A stretch of DNA of 64,000 bases from Anodontia alba (taxonomy: Eukaryota > Mollusca > Bivalvia > Lucinida > Lucinidae): positions 17,849,691-17,913,690 of the forward strand of contig OZ024830.1 in assembly GCA_964016985.1 (NCBI GenBank), read 5' to 3'. Below the pieces are notes generated by a model. It had not been told where the DNA came from. It did not search any database and saw only the letters and a program-made list of their open reading frames with translations. Both the position numbers and the translations under genes were made by a program. Each line of letters opens with the position of its first letter. The stretch's first letter is position 1. This document shows positions 1 through 10,883 of this stretch, piece by piece.

Positions 1-587
1 AACAGGGTGTTCAATTGTTTTAAACAACATGTTTACTATGTTTCCATAAATAGCTTTATTTACAATGTTTCCAAAAATAACTTTCTGGAATGTTCAACAT
101 GTTTACAATAACATGATGTTTACGTCCTTGATTCTGGACTGAGTTCTTTTTGGAATGTCATGGAAGATTTAGAAGTTTCTTGATTGGAACTGGAAAATAA
201 GAGATGCTTGTAGAAAATTCTTTTTCTAGAACCTTCTTTGATATTATATAAGGAGAACAGATTTTCATCTGGGCATCTTTGTATACTTTCACTGGAAATT
301 ATTCTATACTGGATTACTTTAGTATTTTATTCATTCTGGACTTAAATTCTGAATTCAGGAACATTAAATTGTGGGATCAGAAACTGATATTCAAAGGATT
401 TGTTTTATAAATTCTTGTGGATTAATTTTGAGGGACTTTGTGACATAAACTTGAAAGGTACTGTTCACTTACATTCTTTTGTTTTGAATCTTATCTTATT
501 TTTTGTGTGGAATAAATATTGTTAATAATTTAAAACTTGTTGCTGGTTTCACTTTCATTTCTTTCTCGTTACGCCTGGCTCGTAACA
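1..587 (+). mobile_element. Probable LTR (partial or solo) of an LTR retrotransposon
   Basis: The stretch has the order expected of an LTR: a TATA box (TATATAAGG near 246), a transcribed region, a polyadenylation signal (AATAAA near 512), and a 3' end reading CGTAACA at 587. No gag or pol follows, so it is a solo LTR or one whose partner lies outside the window. The left edge could be near position 8 (TGTTC) or off the window. No target duplication was found. It abuts a dispersed repeat whose left part is missing here, which fits insertion into that repeat. Confidence 0.45.
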
Positions 588-1870
588 AGACCAAAACCAG
601 ATACCTGTGCAAACAGTGCAGATCCAGATGAGACGGCCGTCTCATCAGGATATACACTGTTTGTCATTCTAGGTCTTATTTTAGACTGATACCCATACTT
701 GCATCAGTGGACATATCTAAATTACAGGATGATAGAGTCTACTTCAGAAACTGAGTGATGTAAAAAGGCTTTATTTAACCATATAAAGCAAAGTTTGATT
801 TATTCAGGATTCATTTAGAACCGGCAACCTTCACGAACAAATTACATCAACTATGCACCATTAGCCTCGGTACATGACTCATGAAAAAAAAGGTAAGAGA
901 AAAGTCTAGGGAGTGCCACAATCACAAACCGCAGCCCTTCCCAGACCCCAAGAGGAAGAGGAAACCGACAAATCTAAACAAGCACAAACCGAACAAACGT
1001 ACGAAAAGCACTAAGATTAGCTCTCTCTTCCTTTCCTACTCCTTGAAACTTGCCACCAATCTTCATCATTTGTTGCTGCGTCAAAGTAGAAACCATCACG
1101 CTAGGCACAACAACATTCATCTACATTTCCGTCTTGTTCGCCTGGCTCATTTTGGATGGTTATGGCCGTCATAAGTATGAAACGCAAGATTACACTACCA
1201 TCTGTACTGCACGATGATTGCGAAGGTTGGAACGATTTACAGCAATAGAAATTACAATGCGAGATCGGTTCCAACGATATATCGTGAAACAGGTACAAGG
1301 TTTTCCAGTTCGTTCAAAACCACCATATGCAAATCAATGTTAGGGCTTCATTCTCTCTCTAGTGAAAAAAGTTATTCGTAAATTGTCCCCTTTACCCAAA
1401 TTTTCATCTGTACCATTTGATTCTGTTAGGCAAAAGAATCTTAGAAAACTGTTTCTCTATTTGCCAAGCGGTGTTACTATAACCTGGGGGCGTAGCCCAC
1501 ATTATGTGCCAGTTATTGTGTGCTTTTAACCTCTAGTATACTTTAAATTATTGTTCAAACATACTTGGGCTTGACAGGACAGTAAATGTCAGTGAAAGAA
1601 GCAGATTACATAAGCTGTCTTATCATGGTTTACGCAGCTTTGGCGACAGAGGTTAAACGGTAATAATAAATTCCAGCGTTTTCGAAAACCTCTGTTGACC
1701 CAGTTGTCGCTTAGCCAATGAGTAATTGGAAAATATTTCAGACCCAGGTCAGACGCCGAATAATGATCAAGGTCTCCACTGTTTGCAAACAGCATAGCCA
1801 TTTTTTTTCTAGAAATATCTAAATCGCATAGCCGGACATAGCCCAAAAGACGGAGCATCTGTGCAAAACG
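588..1870. repeat. Dispersed repeat Y, copy I (partner at 13545-18600)
   Basis: Non-coding repeat that matches 13545-14390, 17308-17480 and 18160-18600 in the same order. Shared landmarks are ATACCTGTGCAAACAGTG (near 601), AAGGCTTTATTTA (near 767), TAGAAACCATCACGCT (near 1087), GATCGGTTCCAACGATAT (near 1263) and AATATCTAAATCGCATAGCC (near 1815). It contains an HP-D hairpin at 606-655. This copy carries a short Penelope-associated insertion (885-1022) that copy II lacks. Confidence 0.7.
885..1022. mobile_element. Short fragment of the Penelope-associated repeat
   Basis: About 135 bp nearly identical to 9335-9463, starting GGTAAGAGAAAAGTC and passing through AAGAGGAAGAGGAAACCGA. At 9335 the same sequence lies directly upstream of the Penelope-type 3' region. 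Copy II of the surrounding repeat lacks it, so it is an insertion here. The open frame across it is lysine/arginine-rich but has no recognisable domain, and I do not call it a gene. Confidence 0.6.
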
Positions 1871-1909
1871 GGAAACTATTGTTAGGAAGTTGTCTGCTTT
1901 AATGTATAC

Positions 1910-2000
1910 TTAACAGGTTAAAGCTTAAGGTTTCAGCCTCGAAACCTCTTTGATTTGTATGCATAAGCTGGACTCAGCCCCTTTCCGACGGCGGTTACTT
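1910..2000. repeat. Repeat X (matches 13395-13493)
   Basis: About 90 bp containing CTCGAAACC and ACTCAGCCCCTTTC, matching 13395-13493. Here it lies to the right of repeat Y, whereas at 13395 it lies to the left of it. Confidence 0.65.
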
Positions 2001-2068
2001 TTGGATCCTATGCATATTTCATGTACCGTATACATACTACAAGCTGCGACTATATAATTCAAAGACCA

Positions 2069-2313
2069 GGGCCCAGTTGTTCAAAGCGTCGTTAGCTTAA
2101 CGAGCTCGTTAAGGGTCATTTCGTTAACTGTTTTAGCGGATTCAATACACAATATTCTGATATTTTTTTGCTGAAAAAATGTGAGTAGCTTTTGCATTGC
2201 AAAAGCTACTCACATTTTTTCAGCAAAAAATTTCAGCATATTTGCGTATCGCTCGATGTAAATTTTAACGAATCGTTAACTAACGACATCGTTAGCTTTG
2301 AACAACTGGGCCC
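2069..2313. mobile_element. Palindromic MITE, TIR GGGCCCAGTTGTTCAAAGC, copy 1
   Basis: 245 bp with 19-bp terminal inverted repeats and a central palindrome (GCAAAAGCTACTCAC type) around 2195. Almost identical to 57387-57630. It is non-coding. Superfamily not assigned, because no convincing target duplication could be separated from the GC-rich ends. Confidence 0.8.
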
Positions 2314-2514
2314 AGGGGTTGGTTTAAACAATATTTATTGATTTCCAGTAAAGTACATACATAGAACATATTTCATAAAAGGATATATAGGATTTGACAG
2401 TAAGCGAAACGCTTATATGAAAGTCATCTCCTATGATCACAAGATGTTCTACCAATATGTGAATGGCAAAATTAGTTCAAAGAAAATATCAATGGCTACC
2501 AAAATAGCATAAAT

Positions 2515-2515
<1 letters not shown>

Positions 2516-2573
<58 letters not shown>
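2516..2573. repeat. (GA)n microsatellite
   Basis: About 58 bp of GA with one AA interruption, in the 3' UTR of the LINE. Confidence 0.95.
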
Positions 2574-2578
<5 letters not shown>

Positions 2579-2639
2579 CAACTTCCCCTTATTTCAACGA
2601 AGGAAATATATGGGATGATTGAGAGATCTTAAGTGGGGT

Positions 2640-3117
2640 TAAAACGTCCAGATTTGATAATATATTCCTGTACTTGTAAAAAGAGAGATTCATTATCATG
2701 TGCTGAAAGATTCTCTTTGCCGTACAAAAGGTCGTTCGTTGAGTAATTTTGAAGATTGTGTGGTAGGTATCTGTTTCTGTGGTTTGCGTATTTAGGACAA
2801 GTTAAAAGATAGTGGTAGTTGCTTTCAAATCCTCAGCAAGAACAGGATGGACTTTCAATTATGTTTTTCCTGTATAAATGTGAGGTCAGCGAACTATATT
2901 CAAGTCTAAGGCGTGCATGTAATACTTGTCCCATACGCGTACCGCAGCTGAAATATCCCGGTGGATGTCTTAGGTTCTTGTTCAGGCAGTATTTGAATGC
3001 TACCACGTTCGGTGCAGATTTAATTTCATCAGAGAGAGAATTCCATGCCCTGATAGCGGAAGGGAAAAAGGAATTATAATAAAGGTTTGAACTGGCATTA
3101 ATTGTTTGAATCAGCAT
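2640..3117 (-). pseudogene. LINE: C-terminal region
   Basis: SFFPSAIRAWNSLSDEIKSAPNV is the NSLP/W block common at the C-terminus of these elements. It is followed by HARLRLEYSSLTSHLYRKN and, after a frameshift, by a Cys/His-containing tail (YHYLLTCPKYANHRNRYL), a probable zinc-knuckle remnant. Confidence 0.7.
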
Positions 3118-3207
3118 TTCTCAGAGCATAAGTGGACTAACGGGGGAACAAGCTCACGTAAATATTCAGGAGTTAGTCCATTTATTGTTTTATAAAAAAT
3201 AACTAGT

Positions 3208-3714
3208 TTATGTTTGTCTCTTCTGCTTTGTAATGACTCCCATCCTAAGTCTGCAAGGAGTTTGTCTATACTGCATAACTTTGTAGCGCCTGTGATTCTT
3301 TTTCATTTCACTTGATGAGTTATCCCAGACTGAGTCACAATACTCTAGTAATGGTCGGATAAAGGAGACGTAAATACGTTCTAGAGAGTTTCTGCTTACT
3401 CTAAATTTGAGAGCTCGCATTAGATTAAGTCTTATCCATGCTTTTTCGCAAATGGTACCAATATGATCAGGCCAAAGACAAGAACTGGAGAAAGTTATTC
3501 CTAAGTGTTTGTGGGTTTGAGTTGCGTTAATTTGTGTGTTATTCATAAACAGTGGCGGATGAATAGGTTTATTAATTTTCCTGGATATGACCATAGACAA
3601 AGTCTTCGCTGCATTAAATTTTACGAGCCAGAAGTCTGCCCAGTCACTTATGTTATGCAAGTCACCGTTGAGTATCATAGCCGCTGTGTTTGGCGTTTCG
3701 ACGAAAATGTACAA
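3208..3714 (-). pseudogene. LINE: reverse transcriptase thumb
   Basis: Follows FADD. NAAKTLSMVISRK and HKHLGITFSSSCLWPDHI are the K-T and HLGI blocks (motifs D and E), and YVSFIRPLLEYCDSVWD is the conserved block that ends the RT in CR1/Jockey elements. A frameshift after about residue 140 breaks the frame. Confidence 0.8.
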
Positions 3715-3720
3715 ACTTAT

Positions 3721-4163
3721 ATCGTCAGCAAAAAGGCGGATTGATGCACCAATATTTTTAACTATATCATTTATGAATAGTTATAAAATAGTAATGGTCC
3801 AAGAATAGAACCTTGAGGGACTCCTGCAAAGATGAATTCCCATTCTGAAGTTTGGCCGTTGATCACTAAGCGTCTACGATTTGACAGGTAGCTAGCGAAC
3901 CATTCCGTTACTTTTTCTGAACAACCAATGGCTCTTAGTTTATGAAGAAGACCTCTGTGCCAGACCCAGTCGAAGGCTTTACTTATATAGCAAAATACTA
4001 CTCTGATTTCTTTGCCATTGTCAATTGTTTCGCAAAAGTTATGACATGTGTGAAGTGACTGGTACGTTGTTGAGTCGCCTTGGATGAAACCGGATTGTAG
4101 TGGCGTTAGTATGCGATGCTCTATAGCGTAATTGTAAAGACGTTTGTGAACACATCTTTCCAT
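3721..4163 (-). pseudogene. LINE: reverse transcriptase fingers and palm
   Basis: Contains LTPLQSGFIQGDST (RT block 2), YISKAFDWVWHRGLL (motif A region), GVPQGSILGPLLF (motif B), then FADD at 3721-3732, the catalytic YxDD-type box. The FADD box lies past a stop near 3771, so the palm is split. Confidence 0.85.
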
Positions 4164-4713
4164 TGTCTTACCAACAGAACTTAGAAGTGTTATTGGACGA
4201 TAATTAGAAGGAGTGATTTGTCATCTTTTTTATATATGGATGTGACGTTACCGTCCTTTCATGGCGAAGGGAAGTAGCGTTTGTCAATAGAACGATTAAA
4301 GACAATTGAAAGCGGTTTATCAAGTATGTCAGCCCCTTCTCTAAGAAGTCGAGGACTGATTAGGTCTGGACCACAAGATTTAGAACCGTTTAGGTTTCTA
4401 AGGACGTCTTGACAAGTGATTTGAATAACGTTGAGAGAGTGTTGAGTAGGTTCGAGTTCGGGTAATGATTTATTGTCATCGATAACGTTTGATTGAGAAA
4501 TAAAGTATGTATTTAATAAATTGGCTTTTTGGAGATCATCTTCTGCCTAATAATCATTAAGTTTAAGTGATGGTATCGAGCTTGACGATTTCCCTAAGTT
4601 TAAGAATTGTTTAGCAGTTTTCCAAAATATTTTCGAGTCTGTTGTACTGGTAGAAGGTAATTTATCAAGTTTATCAAAGTGATTTTTCTTAGAGTTTCTA
4701 AGTTCTGAAACTG

Positions 4714-5244
4714 CTAGATTGCGGACGTTTTATAACCTTCCCAGTATACAAGATTGTTGGTTCGTTTAAAGCGTTTGTGAAGGCGTTTGCGTTTTCGTAT
4801 AAGCCTTTTAACTTTGGAAGTTATCCAAGGTGATTCAGATGGTCTGATTGTAACTACTTTATTCGGAATGGACTTTTCTGCAGCATATATTAAAGAATCG
4901 GTAATTTGTTGAGCATTTATATCAAGGTCAGTGGTTTCCTCGACCTTGGCAGTGAGGTTATATTCGGTTAAGGATGATCTGAATTTATCAAAATCTGCAA
5001 GTTTGTAGTTCCAGATTCGCCTGGTATAGGTCTTCGACACAGGTCGTAAAAATTTCAGTAGGACAATAGTCGGACAATTATATCTTATTTGATTTGGAAT
5101 GAAGGTATCTATGACACTACTCGTTAAGACGTGTGTTTTGTTGCGAGCAAGGATTAAATCTATCAATGACGAAGAACTTTCTGTGTAATGTGTATCCTCA
5201 GTTATTAGTTGTGTAAGGCTATATTCCCGTATTAGTTCAGTCAT
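4714..5244 (-). pseudogene. LINE: endonuclease C-terminal part and linker
   Basis: Continues the endonuclease after a frameshift; the codons just upstream of 5244 give ILGDFNYNL, the D-x-N block. HYTESSSSLIDLI follows. Where APE endonucleases have SDHxP, this copy reads RYNCPTI, so the catalytic His appears lost. Residues 135-165 (SPWITSKVKRLIRKRKRLHKRFKR) form the basic linker that precedes RT in this group. The segment ends at a stop. Confidence 0.75.
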
Positions 5245-5390
5245 TTTGTTAACATTATTATTCTGAAGGTTGTAGTTGAAGTCTCCGAGAATAAAGATAT
5301 CAATAATGTTTGTGTTGTAGGCTCTGTCGATGCTTTCGCTGAGAAGATCGAAGTACGCCGCATTGCTGTTTGGAGGTCTGTAACACCCTC

Positions 5391-5984
5391 CTATTTCTTT
5401 GACTTAATGCTAAGTTCGATCCAAACTGCCTCTAGACCTTGCGGTTCAAGGTCACTTCGACGTTTACAGTAAATATTGTCTCGGACGTATATAACCACTC
5501 CTCCACCTGGTCGATCGCACCGGTCTCTTCTAAAAGGGGAATGAAAATTTGTTAAGCCTATACTATCGTTCTTGATTTGCGGTTTCAACCAGTTTTCAGA
5601 AAAGATAAGTAGATCATATGCTTCAGATTCCGCGGCAATAAGGTCAAGTTTCGGTAACAAACTTTGAATGTTGAGATGGAGTATACTAAGGTGATTCGTA
5701 AGCATTTCGAGAGAACCATTATGACTGGAGTTAATATTGTCTACGACAGAGTCCGGACCAGGGTTCGGTTCAACGTCACCGCTAAGTAGAACTAAAATAA
5801 ACATCCAAGTTACTGCTAAGCTAAAGACAGAGAAGAAAAGATTGCGGCAAAATAATATATTTTTGTTTGACTTGGTTCTTGTGATACGAGTATAAGGAAA
5901 TTTAATGTTTCTGTATGTTTCATTGCTGCGTTGTAGTGCAATAATAACGCTCATACATGCATCATGGTAATTGTAATGGTACAT
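5391..5984 (-). pseudogene. LINE: leader, 2A-like motif and endonuclease N-terminus
   Basis: 197 codons. Residues 44-68 are strongly hydrophobic (membrane or signal-like), followed at once by DVEPNPGP at residues 70-77. The endonuclease begins with LHLNIQSLLPKLD (about residue 100) and SENWL (the family's ETWL motif) near residue 130. PGGGVVIYV is the usual third block. The frame then stops and the rest of the endonuclease continues in another frame at 5244. Confidence 0.8.
5754..5777 (-). other. 2A-like ribosome-skipping motif (DVEPNPGP)
   Basis: The codons spell D-V-E-P-N-P-G-P, matching the D(V/I)ExNPGP consensus of 2A peptides, at which the ribosome skips the Gly-Pro bond and releases the upstream peptide. 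The hydrophobic segment directly upstream would be released separately from the endonuclease/RT protein. Activity of this copy is inference. Confidence 0.75.
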
Positions 5985-6000
5985 GTTGAAGAGTAATACG

Positions 6001-6349
6001 ACTATTAAGATATTAAATTTTTTGGAGAGTATTCTTTACCTACATCCCAACCCTATAGTGTTTGTGACTCCAATAAAGCAGCCAAGACCGTCTGGTTTAA
6101 AATCTCAAAGTTTCATGGTTATTGATAATAAGTTAGGAACAAGTCAGCGGTCCTGACAGCTTGCTTGGAGTCTTCATAATCAAGAGAGGTACTTTGAGAT
6201 GGTATAAATAAACATTTGAAAGGGGGGGGGGGGGGGACGTAGTTGTCGGTCATAGGAGTAAAGATAGATACAAGAAAAAGAAAGTAAGAGAAAAATAGTA
6301 AAGTGTTCATAAGAATACTGAGAGAATCCAAAGACATAACCAAACGATA
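6001..6349. other. No gene seen
   Basis: Between the LINE 5' side and the HP-E/satellite block. It contains a G14-type tract at 6222-6236. Nothing coding is recognised. Confidence 0.5.
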
Positions 6350-6475
6350 GGGACAAACATGTCTTCAAGCACATACGGGCAGTGAAGGCCCAAATCAGCA
6401 CACGCCCCCTCGAAGTCGGATCAGGGTTTCACTACTTGCTAACAGAATCTTTAAATACTATAGATGAAATGAAAT
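6350..6475. repeat. HP-E family copy flanking the satellite
   Basis: Reads CGGGCAGTGAAGGCCC ... GGATCAGGGTTTCACT ... ATACTATAGATGAA, the layout of dispersed HP-E copies (compare 50085-50190). It sits at the left edge of the tandem array made from the same sequence. Confidence 0.5.
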
Positions 6476-6479
6476 GGGT

Positions 6480-9250
6480 TCATCAACTTGACAATACTCG
6501 AAGCAAATAGTAAAACACACATCAACAGCGTCCGCACAGTCTGATCCGCGTCCTCCCCGGCCGCTGGCAGAGTATTTAGATTTTACAGATTATTTACAGC
6601 AAATTAACAGTGAATGCTGTCAGTGAAAGCGTTGATCTCTCTACGCGTCAGCGCACCCCATCACCGTCCACCGATAGTCTTTGGATACAACACTACGAGT
6701 ATGTATAAAATAGGTTTCAAAATACGAAATAACAAAAAATACATCGATCAATGACCAATAGAGGCACATGCTGGCAGTGAAAGCGATGATCCCCCTACGC
6801 ATCTGCGCAGTCTGATCAGGGCCCTCACCGTCCACTGACAGGGACTTTGGATACTACATAAGGTACGATATAGCTTTTCAGCCTACGGAACTACCAGTAA
6901 ATGCATCGGTCATTGGCAAATGTATACACATGCTGACTGTGAGAGCGCTGATCACACTTCGCGTCTGCGCAGTCTAATCAGGGCCCTCACTGTCCACTGA
7001 CAGGGTCTTTGGATACTACATAATGTATAATATAGCTTTTCAGCATACGCAACTAACAGTAAATGCATCGATCATTGACAAATTTGGGCACAGACTGAAA
7101 GTGAAAGCGCTGATCACCCTACGCATCCTTACAGTCTGACCAGGGCCCTCTCTGTCCACTGGTAGGGACTTTGTATACTATATTATATAAAGTATAAAAT
7201 AGTTATCAGCATGCGAAACTAACAGTAAATACATCGATCAGTGACAAATTTGGGCACAGGCTGACAGTGGAAGCGCTGATCACCCTAGGCATCTGCCGAG
7301 TCTGATCAGGACCCTCACTGTCCATTGACAATTTTTCTAGTATATGATGTGAGAAACAGATTTTCAGCACTCGAGATAATCAGTAATTGCATCGATCAGT
7401 GAAAAATGTGGGCATATATTGACAGTGACGGCGCTCAACACTCTACGCGTCCGCGCAGTCTGATCAAGGCCCTCACCGTCCGGTGACAGAGACTTTGTAT
7501 ACTACATTATATATAAAATAACTTTTCGACGTAAGAAACTAACAGTGAATGCCTCAATCATTGTCCACTGATAATTTTTTAAGTACATAATGTGTAAAGT
7601 AGCTTTTTCAGCACTCGAAATGATCGTTAAATGCATCGATCTGTGGCAAATGTGGGCATATGTTGACAGGAAAGCGCGCAGTCTAATCAGGCCCTTCACC
7701 GTCCACAGACAGAGACTTTATATACTACATTACATATGAAATAGCTTATCAGCATACAAAACTAACAGTAAATACATCGGTCATTAACAAACATGGGCAC
7801 ATATGCTGACAGTGAAAGCGTTGATCACACTACGCGTCCGCGCAGTCCGATCAGGGTCCTCACCGTCGACTAACAGACTTTGTGTACTTCTTTTTATATG
7901 AATTAGCCTGTCAGCATATGAAACTAATAGTAAAAGCGTCAATCAGTGACTAGTATGGGCACATACTGACAGTGTAAGCGCTGATCACCCTACATGTCTG
8001 TGCAGTCCGATCAGGACCCGCACCGTCCGGTGATGGAGTCTTTGTATATTACATAATATATAAAATAGCTTTTCAGCATACGAAACTAACAGTAAATGCA
8101 TCGATCATTAACAAACGTGGCCATATGCTGACAGTGAGAGCACTGATCATTCTACGCGTCCGCACAGCCCGATCAGGGCTCTCACCGTCCACTGACAGAG
8201 ACTTTGTATCCTACATTGTATACAAGCTAGCTTTTCAGTATACAAAACTAACATTACGTGCATCGATCATTAACAATTATGGGCACATGCTAACAGTGGA
8301 AGCATTGATCGTCCTACGCGTCCGAGCAGTCCGATCCGGGCTCTCGCCGTCCACTGGCAAGTTTTTAGTGCAGTCTGTATAACGTAGCTTTTCCGCATAC
8401 TAGACTAGTAGTAAATGCTTCGATCAGTGACTTAGGGGGGCATATGCTGGCAGTGAAAGCGCTGGTCACCTTGTGCGTCCGCGCTGTCCGATCACGGACC
8501 TCACCGTCCGGTGACAGAGACTTTGTATACTTCATTATATATAAAATAACTTTTCAACGTACGAAACTAACAGTGAATGCATCAATCATTAACAAATGGG
8601 GGCACATGCTGACAGTGAAAACGTTGATCACTTTACGCGTCCGCGTAGTCCGATCAAGGCCTTTACCGTCCACTGACAGTTTTTGTTTGGTACATGTTGG
8701 ATAAAATAGCTTTTCAGCACTCGAAATAACCAGTAAATGCAATGATCAGTCTCAGGTGTGGACGCTTATTGACAGTGAAAGCACTGATCACCCCACGCGT
8801 GCGTTCGCTCGCACAGTCCTCCTCGTCCACTGACACAATCTTTGGGTAATACATAATGCATAAAATAGCTTTTCCACATACAAACTGACAGTAAATGCAT
8901 CAGTCTGTGACGAATACGTGCAAATGTTGAAAGTGAGAGGGCTGGTCACTCTACCCGTCTGCGCAGCCCGATCAGAACCCTCACCGTCCATTGACAGAGA
9001 CTTTCGAAATTAAGTATAAAATACGAAACTAGTGGTAATCGCATCGATCAACACCAAATGTAGAAAAGATACTGTCAGAAAAAAGCGATGATCACCCTAT
9101 GCGCCCGCGCAGACCGATCAGAGCCCTCATCGTCCGTTGGCAGAGTCTTTGGTTACTACATAATGTCTAAAGTAAATAGCTTTTCCGCAGACGAAACAAA
9201 CCGTAAAGGCACCGATCAGTGACACATGCGGGCAAATGCTGACAGTGAGG
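6480..9250. repeat. Satellite array, about 160 bp monomers, about 17 units
   Basis: The motif GCGCTGATCACCCTACGC recurs near 6629, 6785, 6947, 7109, 7275, 7433, 7820, 7981, 8142, 8304, 8461, 8622, 8783, 8941 and 9088, mostly 157-166 bp apart. One unit near 7500-7680 is shortened. Each unit holds GCAGTCTGATCAGGGCC, CACCGTCCACTGACAG, an ATAAAATAGCTTTTCAGC segment and CAGTAAATGCATCGATCA. Units differ by perhaps 10-20 percent. The unit is collinear with a dispersed HP-E element. Short open frames in it are by-products. Confidence 0.9.
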
Positions 9251-9299
9251 CCTCAGACCACCAAAGACCAGGGGTTAACCCCGCATAAAACTATACAGT

Positions 9300-9590
9300 T
9301 GTTTGAAAGTCACTGTGTAATATTGCAAAAACAAAAGGTAAGAGAAAAGTCCAGGAAGTGCCACAATCACAAACCGCAGCCCTTCCAAGACACCAAGAGG
9401 AAGAGGAAACCGATAAATCCAAGCAAGCACAAATCGAACAAACGTACGAAAAGCACTAAAATTAGCTCAAACGAGGTAATCGCAATACTAAAAGGACTGA
9501 AAAACACAAGAACAAAATGGCGCAAGGTAAGACATAAAACAAATCGCCTCGTAGAATAAACCACAAAGCAACAAAGAGTAAGACTAACAC
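9300..9590. mobile_element. Penelope-associated repeat leading into the tandem copies
   Basis: Shares 9335-9463 with 885-1022 and 9525-9590 (GACATAAAACAAATCGCCTCG, then AGTAAGACTAACACCGGGACC) with 32720-32790. Its position relative to the RT copies suggests the terminal non-coding part of the element. Confidence 0.55.
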
Positions 9591-10796
9591 CGGGACCTCC
9601 GCCTTGGAACGGTCAGTAGAGTAAACCACCGGTGTGTGTGTGGGGGGGGGGGGGGGGGTGGGGGGGGGAGGGGGGTGTTAAAGCACTTTTACAGCTAACT
9701 AACTTCACCCTGGGTCCCGATGCTATATAAAAATTCGGTTGGTTCGCATAAAGGCTCCCAACTCAGTCAATGCATCAAAGCGAAAACATAAAAATCAAAT
9801 TAATCACTATAATAAACAAAGACGAGTACTCATGGCTAATTCTACTGTATGCCAGAGTAATTGAAAACCAGTAGTTGAACCACGGCGGGCCAAGCCAAAG
9901 ACATATCGTCAAGCCCCAACCCACTGGTTAAAGTTTTACGAAGTGGCCGTCAGTGAGTCTGAGGCCCGAACCGTCGTCGTGCAATTAAAGGGTGAAGCAT
10001 AGCCATCAACAATGATTGATTTGACAACTAGGCATTTTCTGAATTGCTCCGAAAAGTTAGATTTGCCTATAATTTTTCTAAATTTTTCTAAATCTGTACA
10101 CTAAGTCGCCGTAAAATTCTGGTTCTGATATTCCTTGTTGCAGAAGTGTTTTCAGACTGACGCTATATTTTTCTAACAAGGCACTGTGTCTGCGATAAAA
10201 TTTCGGAAACGCCTTACGAAGTTTAAAATAACGATAGTCCTGCCTAAGAAGTTTGCAGTAAGGGCTTTATTACGGTAGTTAAAGTCATTAAGATTTGAAG
10301 AACCTCTGGCGAATCTAATAAGTTGAGATATGTATATCCCATATGAGGTACGCCGGGGGACATCGCCATCCAGAAAAGGGAAATTGACTATATCTAAATC
10401 AAAATCGTCCCGTTTATCATAAAGTTTGGTGGAAACTGTACCATTAGATATACATAGATTTAAATCCAAAAAAGGTGCCTCTGTATCGGAAGAATTAGCT
10501 CTTTTTAATTGGAGTTCTGTAGGGTATATGCAGTCCACCATTTGGTCAAAGTAAATATTGTCAACATCTAATAAATCATCGAGGTATCTTAAAGTTGAAT
10601 TAAAAGCCTCAATCATGTCAGCCTGATTTTCACGTGAGAGAGACTTCATGAAATCTCTCTCATAACAAAAAAGAACTAAATCTGCAACTAGAGGAGCACA
10701 ATTAGTTCCCATCGGAATACCGATAGTTTGCCTATAAAGTTTACTTCCAAATCTAATAAAGATAATATCCAAATGATAAACAAGGGCATCACACCG
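9590..10796 (-). mobile_element. Penelope-type retroelement, tandem copy A (5'-truncated)
   Basis: Starts on the plus strand with GGGACCTCCGCCTTGGAACGG, has a shared 3' region (TTAAAGCACTTTTACAGC, GTCCCGATGCTATATAA), then the RT reading leftward. The RT is cut at its N-terminus exactly where copy B's 3' region begins (10797). About 60 bp present in copy B near 11205-11270 are missing here. A G-rich tract lies at 9633-9675. Head-to-tail, 5'-truncated copies are typical of Penelope-like elements. Confidence 0.65.
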
Positions 10797-10883
10797 GGAC
10801 CACCGCCTTAGAACGGTCAGTAGAGTAAACCACAAGGGGGGTGGGGGGGTGGTTAAAGCACTTTTACAGCTAACTAACTTCAC
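10173..10883 (-). pseudogene. Penelope-type reverse transcriptase, copy A
   Basis: Contains IGIPMGTNCAPLVADL (motif B block), RYLDDLL (catalytic YxDD box) and SDTEAPFLDLNLCISNG. The first 30 or so codons come from the 3' region of copy B and are not RT. The C-terminus is frameshifted: after ALTANFL the frame reads GRTIVILNF instead of the RQGYRYFKLR seen in copy C. The cause is a 1-bp loss in the run near 10254, which copy B shares. Confidence 0.75.

Larger units (their letters stand above)
2322..6000 (-). mobile_element. CR1/L2-like non-LTR retrotransposon, nearly full length, inactivated
   Basis: Read on the minus strand, it carries a hydrophobic leader with a 2A-like motif, an APE-type endonuclease, a reverse transcriptase and a C-terminal region, then a 3' UTR ending near 2322 with AATAAA. 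The reading frame is broken into at least five pieces by frameshifts and stops. The 3' UTR carries a GA microsatellite at 2516-2573. Clade assignment (Jockey/CR1/L2 group) rests on the RT motif series and on the 2A-like leader, a feature known in some CR1-type elements of marine invertebrates. Confidence 0.8.

Noticed and set aside
881..1174. Lysine/arginine-rich 97-codon frame as a nuclear protein
   Set aside because: It crosses an inserted repeat fragment and its flank; the related frame at 9236-9559 differs in start and end. No domain.
6480..9250. CRISPR-like array (regular repeats with variable parts)
   Set aside because: Units are about 160 bp, diverged along their whole length, with no short exact repeat or unique spacers, in animal DNA. 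It is a satellite.
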